This document shows, one piece after another, positions 1-6,241 of a stretch of DNA of 10,847 nt (its first letter is position 1; every line of letters begins with the position of its first letter). This DNA comes from an uncultured Bacilli bacterium (GTDB taxonomy: Bacteria; Bacillota_I; Bacilli_A; RF39; UBA660): the NCBI GenBank assembly GCA_944363895.1, contig CALVVP010000036.1:1-10847 (forward strand), in the 5' to 3' direction. The notes under the pieces are model-generated. The model worked only from the letters and a program-made list of their open reading frames with translations, did no database searches and was not told where the DNA came from. Made by a program: the position numbers and the translations under genes.

Positions 1-361
<361 letters not shown>

Positions 362-420
362 AAAATAATTTTTTTAAAGTTAAATTAGTTTTTTATCCTG
401 ACTAATTATGAAATTGACAT

Positions 421-441
421 TTTGCTCAGTTTTCAAAGATC
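421..441 (-). promoter_or_regulatory. boxA-like antitermination element in the rRNA leader
   Basis: The minus strand reads GATCTTTGAAAACTGAGCAA inside the transcribed leader, about 60 bases before the 16S 5' end. It resembles the boxA motif (TGCTCTTTAACA in E. coli; TCTTTGAAAACT-type leaders in Bacilli) bound by NusB-NusE to make rRNA transcription resistant to termination. Position and sequence agree with that role; binding is inferred from the family. Confidence 0.75.
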
Positions 442-448
442 ATTCTCA

Positions 449-463
449 CACCAATCCGTGGTG
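449..463 (-). promoter_or_regulatory. boxB-like leader hairpin upstream of boxA
   Basis: CACCA-CGGAT-TGGTG on the minus strand is a perfect 5-bp stem with a 5-base loop. It sits eight bases upstream of the boxA-like element and just after the predicted start from the proximal promoter. A small hairpin before boxA is the usual boxB-boxA order of rRNA leaders. No function beyond that positional analogy can be claimed. Confidence 0.55.
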
Positions 464-473
464 CGGTAAATAT

Positions 474-502
474 AATATATCAAATCTAATTTAACAAGTC
501 AA
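474..502 (-). promoter_or_regulatory. rRNA promoter P2 (proximal)
   Basis: Minus-strand -35 TTGACT (502-497), a 17-bp spacer and -10 TATATT (479-474). The spacer ends in TGA, giving an extended -10 (TGATATATT). Predicted transcription starts near 467, giving a leader of about 105 bases with the hairpin and boxA before 16S. Sequence and position strongly support a sigma-A rRNA promoter. Confidence 0.85.
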
Positions 503-616
503 GCTTTTTTTTACATTTTTTAATTTTTTTTAAGAAAATGTAAAATTGTGTCAACTTAAGATTAGAATATATTAATTTTATCAGTTTTTATAAGGCTTCC
601 TTTCGAAAGCCACTAT

Positions 617-645
617 AATATACCAAATTAAAAAATGTTTGTCAA
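617..645 (-). promoter_or_regulatory. rRNA promoter P1 (distal)
   Basis: Minus-strand consensus -35 TTGACA (645-640), a 17-bp spacer and -10 TATATT (622-617). The predicted start is near 610, immediately before a hairpin-capable GGCTTTCGAAAGGAAGCC segment. P1 and P2 form a tandem pair about 143 bp apart, the usual arrangement for rRNA operons of Bacilli. The stretch between them (503-610) is AT-rich and holds a 9-bp inverted repeat (511-519 with 535-543) but no gene. Confidence 0.87.
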
Positions 646-689
646 TACTTTTTTTTATTTTTTTCTTCTTTTTTATTATATTCATCACT

Positions 690-1244
690 TTACAAAAAAT
701 TACTGTTTTTTTCTTCTTCTTTTATTTTGAAATATTCTTGACAATAAAAATTGTTGCGACCACTATCAAACATTATTTCTTTAGCTTTATAAAGACTTAT
801 TAGTTCATCTAAACCATTATTAATAACTTTATCTAAATCATCACTATAATTCATAATTCTTTTGTGATATAAATACTCTAATTTATCCAATATTTTAAAT
901 TCACCGCTGGGAAAAATTCTCAAATCTAAATCATAATCAATATATTTAATAGTGTTTTCTTCGATTATGAATGGTGTTGCAATATTACAATAATAATATA
1001 TGCCATCCTTTTTTAATTGTGATATTATATTAAACCATTTATCTTTAAAAAAATACATAACTGCTGGCTCTTTAGTTTTCCACCAAGTTCCTTGCGATTC
1101 TATTACTTTTGTTTTAAAATTACCAAATACAATATAATCTTTTCTTATATCTAATACTATTGCTTCATCCCAAGCACGATGAACTTTACCATTATGCTTA
1201 TAACATTGTATTTGAAACTTATCTCCTATACAGATATTTTTCAT
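690..1244 (-). CDS. ntdP: DUF402 nucleoside tri-/diphosphatase (NtdP, YgaC-like)
   Basis: This 184-residue soluble protein belongs to the DUF402/UPF0374 family (B. subtilis YgaC, S. aureus SA1684), metal-dependent enzymes that hydrolyse nucleoside tri- and diphosphates. Family hallmarks are visible: YKHNG near residues 15-19, a KEPAVMYF segment near 58-65, YYYCNIATPF at 83-92, and the acidic YIDYDLDLRI at 101-110, whose aspartates match the family's metal-binding positions. Length fits the usual 175-185. The ATG at 1244 has an SD (AAGGAAGAGG, 1260-1251) six bases upstream. It is the last gene before the rRNA promoters. I see no clear terminator after its stop, so some read-through into the rRNA leader is possible. 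Family assignment is confident; catalytic activity is by homology. Confidence 0.88.
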   Translation of the reverse strand: MKNICIGDKFQIQCYKHNGKVHRAWDEAIVLDIRKDYIVFGNFKTKVIESQGTWWKTKEPAVMYFFKDKWFNIISQLKKDGIYYYCNIATPFIIEENTIKYIDYDLDLRIFPSGEFKILDKLEYLYHKRIMNYSDDLDKVINNGLDELISLYKAKEIMFDSGRNNFYCQEYFKIKEEEKNSNFL

Positions 1245-1266
1245 ACATTACCTCTTCCTTAATTCC

Positions 1267-1272
1267 ATTATA
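1267..1272 (-). promoter_or_regulatory. Probable -10 box of ntdP
   Basis: A perfect TATAAT (1272-1267) lies about 7 bases before the likely start near 1260, at the edge of the ntdP SD. The -35 position (around 1295-1290) reads TTCCTT, a poor match that falls inside the terminator of the upstream protease gene. The TG directly abuts the hexamer, so it is not a regular extended -10. Confidence 0.5.
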
Positions 1273-1284
1273 CAACATTTAATA

Positions 1285-1313
1285 TAAAAAAGGAAGAATT
1301 AATTTTCTTCCTT
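1285..1313 (-). terminator. Intrinsic terminator of the S41 protease gene
   Basis: On the minus strand AAGGAAGAA-AATTAA-TTCTTCCTT forms a perfect 9-bp stem with a 6-base loop, followed by a short T-run. The upstream arm is made of the last codons (Lys-Glu-Glu) and the loop contains the TAA stop, so the terminator is partly coding. Confidence 0.85.
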
Positions 1314-2717
1314 CAAATAGTTAATAGCAGCTTGCAATTGATTATCATTTTCGCTAGTTGGATTATTATAATAGTCTTCCGTTAATGAAACTTCTAAATC
1401 AGGAGTAATGCCATTACTATCGATCCAATTACCATTTGATGTTAACCATTTCATCGTTGTAACTTTATATTCACCAATTCCTTCGACTTTTCTAAGGGTT
1501 TGAACAGTACCTTTTCCGAAACTAGTATTACCCACAATATAAGCATTTAATTGTTCTCTTAAAGCACTAGCCATAACTTCACTAGCTGAAGCACTTCCTA
1601 AATCTTGTAAAACAACGATTTTATAATCTTTATCTTTAGTACCTGTCGAATAAATTTTTTCGATACCATCACTATCTTCTGTCTGATAAATAACATGGGT
1701 ATCGTTCATAAATAAACTAAGCATATTTTTAACCGTTGTCAAATGACCGCCGCCATTACCGCGTAAATCGATAATTAAACTTTGCATATTTTGATTTTCA
1801 AGATTAGTTAAAGCTGTTTGAAATTGCTCATCAGTATTTTCAGCAAAAATACTAACTTGAATATAGCCAATATTACCGTCTAACATTTCTGAAGTAACTG
1901 ATTTAATAATTACATTTTCTTTTTTTAAATTAAATTGCAATTCTTCACCATCGCGAATTATTGTTAAATTTATATTGTCTAAATCAGCTATTTTATCGAC
2001 TAATACCGAATCATCTTGGCCAGTTAAATCCTCACCATTAAGTTTAGCGACTATATCACCAACTTTTATTCCCACTTTATAAGCTGGACTATCATTATAA
2101 ACAGTTGCAATAACAATATTGCCATCACTATTATTTAATACTCCAATGCCTAATCCTTCATATTCCCCTTTTAAAGAGATACTATTATTATTTGACCCAT
2201 TATCGATAAAACCAGAATAATTATCAATCGTCGATAACATTCCTTCGATTGCATTACTTATTAATTTTGATTCATCAACTTCTCCATAATAGTTTTCTAA
2301 AATATAGTTGTATTCTTCGATAAATTCTCTCAATTCTTTATTTACAGTGACATAATTGTCATCTAGGCTTTTATTTCCTTTTAGTCCAATAAAATATCCT
2401 AATAAAGAAAAGATTAATGAAATAATAATCAATAATAAAACATATTCAAAAATACCAAACTTTGTTTTTTCTTTAGTTTCTTTTACTTCTTCTATTGACT
2501 GTTCCGGCTTTGTTTCATTAATTAACATTTCTTCTATTTTATTGTCAATTTGTTCAAGTTCTACTTTTTTAACTGTTTTTTTCTTAGATGCATTAGTTTT
2601 AGTATTACTTTTTTTTGATGTTGTAGATTTAGTCGTTTTAGTACCTGTCGTCTTTCTAGGTGTTTTCTTTGTTTCTTTTTTTACTTCATCTTTTTTTTCA
2701 ATCTTTTTATTTGCCAT
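1299..2717 (-). CDS. ctpA: Membrane-anchored S41 C-terminal processing protease (CtpA/CtpB type)
   Basis: A 472-residue serine protease of the tail-specific family. Order from the chosen ATG: a Lys/Thr/Ser-rich cytoplasmic region (about 1-86), one membrane helix (about 90-112), a helical region, a PDZ domain (about 182-265) that would bind substrate C-termini, and the S41 catalytic core (about 280-445) on the outer face. Catalytic residues are recognisable: Ser377 in GSASASE, Lys402 in SFGKG and Gln406, with the 25-residue Ser-Lys spacing of the family; the IDLRGNGGG segment (315-323) is also typical. The long basic tail before the helix is unusual for CtpA/B. A TTG at 2723 could add two residues; I prefer ATG 2717, ten bases after the SD AAGGTGAGG (2736-2728). 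It appears to be a single-gene unit with its own promoter and terminator. Substrates are unknown; B. subtilis CtpB processes a sporulation protease. Confidence 0.93.
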   Translation of the reverse strand: MANKKIEKKDEVKKETKKTPRKTTGTKTTKSTTSKKSNTKTNASKKKTVKKVELEQIDNKIEEMLINETKPEQSIEEVKETKEKTKFGIFEYVLLLIIISLIFSLLGYFIGLKGNKSLDDNYVTVNKELREFIEEYNYILENYYGEVDESKLISNAIEGMLSTIDNYSGFIDNGSNNNSISLKGEYEGLGIGVLNNSDGNIVIATVYNDSPAYKVGIKVGDIVAKLNGEDLTGQDDSVLVDKIADLDNINLTIIRDGEELQFNLKKENVIIKSVTSEMLDGNIGYIQVSIFAENTDEQFQTALTNLENQNMQSLIIDLRGNGGGHLTTVKNMLSLFMNDTHVIYQTEDSDGIEKIYSTGTKDKDYKIVVLQDLGSASASEVMASALREQLNAYIVGNTSFGKGTVQTLRKVEGIGEYKVTTMKWLTSNGNWIDSNGITPDLEVSLTEDYYNNPTSENDNQLQAAINYLKEEN

Positions 2718-2739
2718 AATCAACCATCCTCACCTTAAT

Positions 2740-2748
2740 AATATATCA
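2740..2748 (-). promoter_or_regulatory. Extended -10 promoter of ctpA
   Basis: TGATATATT on the minus strand (TGA 2748-2746, TATATT 2745-2740) is an extended -10. No convincing -35 is present. The expected start near 2733 falls inside the SD, leaving a leader of only about 16 bases. It lies downstream of the tRNA-Glu terminator. Confidence 0.6.
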
Positions 2749-2802
2749 CAATTTGTTTAAAAATACTATTATTAATTTAAAATTTGACATTTACTTTTCT
2801 AA

Positions 2803-2830
2803 CAAAAACTCGATACATTCGTACCAAGTT
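2803..2830 (-). terminator. Intrinsic terminator after tRNA-Glu
   Basis: Minus strand: AACTTGGTAC-GAAT-GTATCGAGTT, a 10-bp stem with two G-T pairs and a 4-base loop, then a T-rich tail. It lies 37 bases past the encoded CCA end of the tRNA, separating the tRNA transcript from ctpA. Confidence 0.8.
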
Positions 2831-2867
2831 TATCTAACACGAACTCTTAGGCTCGAATTTTTCTATA

Positions 2868-2943
2868 TGGTGACCTGTATGGGATTTGAACCCATGAATG
2901 TAACCTTGAGAGGGTTATGTGTTGACCATTTCACCAACAGGCC
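2868..2943 (-). tRNA. trnE: tRNA-Glu, anticodon CTC
   Basis: A 76-base cloverleaf on the minus strand with an encoded CCA. Acceptor arms GGCCTGT and ACAGGTC pair with one G-T; the D stem is GTG/CAC; the anticodon arm is TAACC-CTCTCAA-GGTTA; the T arm is ATGGG-TTCAAAT-CCCAT. Loop positions 34-36 (2910-2908) read CTC, decoding GAG. The body resembles Bacilli tRNA-Glu (GGCC.GTTGGT start, GTCACCA end), supporting Glu identity. AT-rich Bacilli usually rely on the TTC isoacceptor alone, so a CTC gene is uncommon. Its 5' end is 13 bases after the stop of the upstream protein gene with no promoter between, so co-transcription is likely. Confidence 0.95.
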
Positions 2944-2956
2944 AATTAGAAACAAA

Positions 2957-3484
2957 TTATTCATCTGTTTCTTCAGTTTTAGAAATCTCTTCTAAATATT
3001 CCACTAATTTATCATCTTCATAAGATTCTTCAATTACACCATCTTTAACTTTTAATAAAGTTGAACTTTTTATTTTTAAATCACTGATATCATCAATATT
3101 CAAATTCGACTCATCAGCTTTAAAGCCTTGATTAATCGGATTATTTAATTGTGATGTGTAAATTCTGATTGCGTCTTCTTTTCGACTATAAAGTTGTAAA
3201 TAAACTTCATAAAGACCAATATCATAATCTTCACTATCATAAATCATGACATAATATTCATCATTGGGTTGTTTTAAAGAATTACCAATTAATATTTCAT
3301 CATATTGAATAGTTGCCGATTCTTCCGGTGTTTCTTCTTCTGTTCTTTTATTTATTAAAATCGTTATACCGTAAAAAGCAAAAGCAATTAAAGTGACGAT
3401 TACAACTAATTTAATTAATTTAGAAATTTCTGTATCATTATTATATTCGACTTTTTTAATATTCTTTTTCTTACTATTTGCCAT
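2957..3484 (-). CDS. Membrane-anchored protein with degenerate thioredoxin-like C-terminal region
   Basis: I do not recognise a named family. The 175-residue protein has a basic N-terminus, one membrane helix (about 23-44), an acidic linker and an outer domain. That domain shows thioredoxin-like landmarks: a strand EYYVMIYDSEDYD (76-88) where a thioredoxin would carry a Cys-x-x-Cys motif after the strand, and STLLKVKDGVIEESYED (141-157) followed by an amphipathic helix, resembling the thioredoxin end (TLLxxKDGxxxxxYxG). There is no cysteine anywhere, so redox activity is excluded; a scaffold or binding role would be inference. Start: ATG 3484 has the SD GGTGA (3494-3490) five bases upstream. 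An in-frame GTG at 3493 overlaps that SD and has none of its own. A small hairpin (2949-2971) spans the stop, just before tRNA-Glu. Confidence 0.72.
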   Translation of the reverse strand: MANSKKKNIKKVEYNNDTEISKLIKLVVIVTLIAFAFYGITILINKRTEEETPEESATIQYDEILIGNSLKQPNDEYYVMIYDSEDYDIGLYEVYLQLYSRKEDAIRIYTSQLNNPINQGFKADESNLNIDDISDLKIKSSTLLKVKDGVIEESYEDDKLVEYLEEISKTEETDE

Positions 3485-3500
3485 TTGACTCACCGTTTAA

Positions 3501-3509
3501 ATTATATCA
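3501..3509 (-). promoter_or_regulatory. Extended -10 promoter of the thioredoxin-like gene and tRNA-Glu
   Basis: TGATATAAT on the minus strand (TGA 3509-3507, TATAAT 3506-3501) is a perfect extended -10. The -35 position (3529-3524, TTTCCT) is weak. It begins three bases after the T-rich tail of the preceding terminator. The predicted start near 3494 is the first base of the SD, so the mRNA leader would be about ten bases. Confidence 0.75.
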
Positions 3510-3511
3510 TA

Positions 3512-3546
3512 GAAAAAAGAAAAAGGAAACATTTTTTTTATGTTTC
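3512..3546 (-). terminator. Intrinsic terminator of the lipoprotein gene
   Basis: Minus strand: GAAACAT, a 7-base A loop, ATGTTTC, then CTTTTTCTTTTTT. The 7-bp stem is modest but the T-rich tail is long. It starts 12 bases after the lipoprotein stop codon. Confidence 0.75.
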
Positions 3547-3558
3547 ACCAATGTTTCA

Positions 3559-4545
3559 CTATTTTCCAACAGTCATTGTATTAATCGAATTGGCAACTTC
3601 TAATAACTCTTGACTATCTAATATATCAGATACGACATAAAATTCCACACCATTGCTAACCCATGTAACAGAATTATCCGATAAAGCGCCAACTGTATCA
3701 GTGACAATATAAGGTTCACCATACATCGGAATCGTCAATAATTCTTCAGCTGCTTGTGCCGTTTCTTGAACGATGGTAAATGGACTTTCACCACTAAAAG
3801 TTAAAATTATTCTTTCGCCAGTTTCCGTCGTTACTTTTTCTTGGCCTGATAATTGAGTATTTTCTGGTATATACATCGGATAAATAATTGAATCTAATGT
3901 GCTATTGGTTGTCTCGATACTAGCATTTTGCATATTTCCTTGTAATGTGAAATAATTTTCATCATATGTCGCATTATAATCAACACTATTAAATTTCATT
4001 TGCATTTGAATTTCATCTTGATCATTTAAAATGACTACCGATTTAGGATTTAAATCTTTGTCAAAAGTAATTTTTTGTTTAGTTAATTCATTATTATTTG
4101 AATAATTTACTTTAGTTGTAAAGACATATGTATCATCGATTTCTTCAAATATTTTTTCACTATCATCTTCAATATCTTTTAAAATTGTCTGTAATATATA
4201 ACTTTGCGAATTGTTATAAGGCCATTCACTTTGAAATTTAAAACTTTTATTTAAAGATGGCGTCAAAACATAAACTCCTTCAGTATTTTTTAAAATTATT
4301 TGTTCATGATTATTAGTTTTATTTTTTAAACTTACTCTAAAATTGTCATCCTTTTGATAAGCAACTTCAACATCATATAAATAACTATCTTCATTATTAA
4401 TAATTTCTAATTCACCATTTAAATAATATCCATTAGCTTTATCAATTTTTTTATTTAAATCTTTAATAATATCTTTTTCGCCATATTTACCACATCCAAC
4501 CAAGACAAAACAACACAAACAAGTTAATAATAACCATTTTTTCAC
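3559..4545 (-). CDS. LolA/YdcC-like lipoprotein with DUF4367-type C-terminal domain
   Basis: A 328-residue secreted lipoprotein. From the GTG start it has a short basic n-region, a hydrophobic stretch (5-17) and the lipobox Leu-Val-Gly-Cys (15-18), so Cys18 should be lipidated and the protein tethered to the outer face of the membrane. The middle (about 30-215) resembles the LolA-like fold of B. subtilis YdcC-type proteins (NGYYLNGELEI..., with strand-rich lipid-carrier style). The last 90 residues (VTWVSNGVEFYVVSDILDSQELLEVANSI) look like DUF4367. In Gram-positives these proteins lack a Lol pathway and their role is poorly known. A TTG at 4563 would add six residues, but the SD AGGAG (4557-4553) would then lie within the gene; it is seven bases before GTG 4545, which I therefore choose. 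Confidence 0.82.
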   Translation of the reverse strand: MKKWLLLTCLCCFVLVGCGKYGEKDIIKDLNKKIDKANGYYLNGELEIINNEDSYLYDVEVAYQKDDNFRVSLKNKTNNHEQIILKNTEGVYVLTPSLNKSFKFQSEWPYNNSQSYILQTILKDIEDDSEKIFEEIDDTYVFTTKVNYSNNNELTKQKITFDKDLNPKSVVILNDQDEIQMQMKFNSVDYNATYDENYFTLQGNMQNASIETTNSTLDSIIYPMYIPENTQLSGQEKVTTETGERIILTFSGESPFTIVQETAQAAEELLTIPMYGEPYIVTDTVGALSDNSVTWVSNGVEFYVVSDILDSQELLEVANSINTMTVGK

Positions 4546-4566
4546 TTTCTCACTCCTGTTCAATTA

Positions 4567-4572
4567 ATTATA
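4567..4572 (-). promoter_or_regulatory. Possible -10 box of the lipoprotein gene
   Basis: A TATAAT (4572-4567) on the minus strand is positioned to start transcription near 4560, directly before the SD. No -35 match or TG extension is present. The 106-bp divergent gap to the DUF378 gene is otherwise A/T runs; I see no convincing plus-strand promoter for DUF378. Confidence 0.4.
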
Positions 4573-4651
4573 TTTATTCTTTTTTTAAAAAATGTATATT
4601 TTTTTTAATTTTGGTAAAAATACTTGTGATTAATAGAAAGGAATGATTTGA

Positions 4652-4849
4652 TTGGAAACTTTACAAAAAGTGTGTTTAGTTTTTACTATTATTGGAGCAA
4701 TTGTATGGGGATTAATCGGATTATTTGATTTTAATTTAGTTGCCTATATTTTTGGTGAAGGTTCAATTATTGCTCGTATTATCTATACAATTGTAGGAAT
4801 TACAGGCTTAATCAATATTGGTATTTTATTTAATCGTATTGAAGATTAA
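4652..4849 (+). CDS. DUF378 small membrane protein (YuzA-like)
   Basis: A 65-residue protein with two membrane helices (about 6-25 and 38-60) joined by a short loop. The pattern GAIVWGLIGLFDFNLVAYIFG followed by ARIIYTIVGITGLINI matches DUF378 (B. subtilis YuzA), small membrane proteins of unknown function. It is the only plus-strand gene in the window, divergent from the lipoprotein gene and convergent with cdaR. The start is TTG: an in-frame TGA lies immediately upstream, and the SD GAAAGGA (4636-4642) ends nine bases before it. No better start exists downstream that keeps the first helix. Family length is typical (60-75). Confidence 0.85.
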   Translation: METLQKVCLVFTIIGAIVWGLIGLFDFNLVAYIFGEGSIIARIIYTIVGITGLINIGILFNRIED

Positions 4850-4881
4850 AAAAGCTATTGGAAATTGCCCAATAGTTTTTT
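4850..4881. terminator. Bidirectional terminator between DUF378 and cdaR
   Basis: CTATTGG (4855-4861), a 7-base loop and CCAATAG (4869-4875) form a stem flanked by an A-run on the left and a T-run on the right, so either strand ends in a T-tract. It lies directly between the two convergent stop codons (4847-4849 and 4880-4882) and its T-run touches the cdaR stop. Confidence 0.88.
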
Positions 4882-6241
4882 ACTTTTCATAAATTCTAAC
4901 ATTCATTTTTAAAACTGAAGGTAAGTATTCGACTCGTGGATCACTACCACTGACAATTATTGATACCTCATGAGTTCCTACACCTAAGCCTTTTAAATCA
5001 ACATAGACATTAATATCTTCGGCTGTGATGTTGTTAACTATATCAGTAACTCCTTTTAATTTAACCGTGACACTGTCGAAATCAATTGGCGTAACCCCAT
5101 AGTTACTACCGATGTTGATTTGTGATATACTAACATTTTCGATATCAACATTGCTTATGTCATTACTTAATCTAACATCGACAGTTACGCTATCGATACT
5201 CATAAACTTGACCCCACTCGGTCTTTCTAAATTAACTTTAAATTGTGTGTCTTCTGATAAACCTTCGACATTAATATAAGCTGGTAAATATTCGATTGTC
5301 GATAAAACATCACTTGGTCCATATAAAGTAACCATTGTATTTTCATTGTTATTGACAATCAAATTACTAATACCCATATTATAGACAACACTACCAGTTG
5401 GAATAACTTGAATAGGTACTTGTTTACTAGGTGAATCAATTAACAATTCGACATCGACACGGGCTGGGCTAATCTCAACATCGACGACATTTCCTGCTTC
5501 ATCGTAAGCTCTTAAAGGAGCTGATACGACAATTTTTTCGCCTAATTCGAAATTTGGTAGAGAATTGATATCGACTAAAGCCTTAACGGTAGCTACTTTA
5601 TCGACGTTATATGAAGCACCTTTAATAACCGTAGAATCCGTTGTCGCATTAACTTCATCGATAATATATCTTGCATCTAGTGAATCTTGATTTAATAGAT
5701 CGACCGATAAAGTTTTAGTAGCAGAAACTTTTTCATAAATAACAACAGTTGCTACTGACGGATTAACACTATATCTTATATTTTCACTTAATTGATCATA
5801 TTTAATATCAACTTTGTGAGTTCCTGGTTTTAAGCCCCAAAGATCGATAACCACTTCGTTAGTTGGAGATTGTTTAGCGATATATAAATCCGCTTTATTG
5901 CCAATTAAAGTTATATCGACACTTTCTGGTATACCTTCAACAACATAGTTATCTTCGTCATATGAAACAGCAACCTGATCGATTGTCAAAACTTCCGCTG
6001 AGCTTTCAGAATAAGTTAAAATTCTTTGATCGATAACGATAAAAATCGAAATAGCCAAAATTAAAGAAATAAACAACAAAGTATTCGTATGAGAGAGCCA
6101 ATTTTCAAATTTTTTACCTGGTTTTTTAAATTTTTTATTAATCATTAAAACTAATTTACTAATTGGCATTACGATTAATTTATCGATTATTCTTGAAAAA
6201 AAGGAAATAATATTTTTAAATATTTTCGCTACTGTTTTCAT
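4880..6241 (-). CDS. cdaR: CdaA regulatory protein CdaR (YbbR-domain protein)
   Basis: A 453-residue YbbR-domain protein, the membrane partner that modulates the diadenylate cyclase CdaA. It has an amphipathic, basic N-terminal region (1-48), one membrane helix (about 54-71), and four YbbR repeats outside the cell at about 87-170, 175-268, 275-358 and 367-452. Repeats end in signatures such as VATVVIYE, ARVDVELL, VTVDVRL and LKMNVRIYE. The ATG at 6241 lies inside the end of cdaA (26-bp overlap) with an SD GAGGAGG about ten bases upstream, so the two are surely co-translated or coupled. Length and repeat count match Bacilli CdaR. The glmM gene that follows cdaR in Bacillus, Listeria and Staphylococcus is absent here; transcription ends at a terminator. 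Confidence 0.93.
   Translation of the reverse strand: MKTVAKIFKNIISFFSRIIDKLIVMPISKLVLMINKKFKKPGKKFENWLSHTNTLLFISLILAISIFIVIDQRILTYSESSAEVLTIDQVAVSYDEDNYVVEGIPESVDITLIGNKADLYIAKQSPTNEVVIDLWGLKPGTHKVDIKYDQLSENIRYSVNPSVATVVIYEKVSATKTLSVDLLNQDSLDARYIIDEVNATTDSTVIKGASYNVDKVATVKALVDINSLPNFELGEKIVVSAPLRAYDEAGNVVDVEISPARVDVELLIDSPSKQVPIQVIPTGSVVYNMGISNLIVNNNENTMVTLYGPSDVLSTIEYLPAYINVEGLSEDTQFKVNLERPSGVKFMSIDSVTVDVRLSNDISNVDIENVSISQINIGSNYGVTPIDFDSVTVKLKGVTDIVNNITAEDINVYVDLKGLGVGTHEVSIIVSGSDPRVEYLPSVLKMNVRIYEK

Noticed and set aside
511..552. Third rRNA promoter (TTGACA at about 552-547) and terminator (9-bp hairpin 511-543) between P1 and P2
   Set aside because: The TTGACA has no -10 at 16-18 bases, only A-runs; the hairpin lacks a T-run on either strand.
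2356..2760. Plus-strand open frame of 134 codons opposite the ctpA 5' part
   Set aside because: It is the antisense shadow of the Lys/Thr-rich tail and membrane helix of the protease; it has no SD and its Phe/Leu/Val-rich translation follows from complementing Lys/Thr codons.
2753..2995. Plus-strand open frame of 80 codons
   Set aside because: It runs through the tRNA-Glu gene and terminator on the opposite strand, so it is not coding.
3540..3559. Direct repeat ATGTTTCAC twice, 11 bases apart
   Set aside because: Two short copies, one inside the terminator stem; likely chance in an AT-rich gap.
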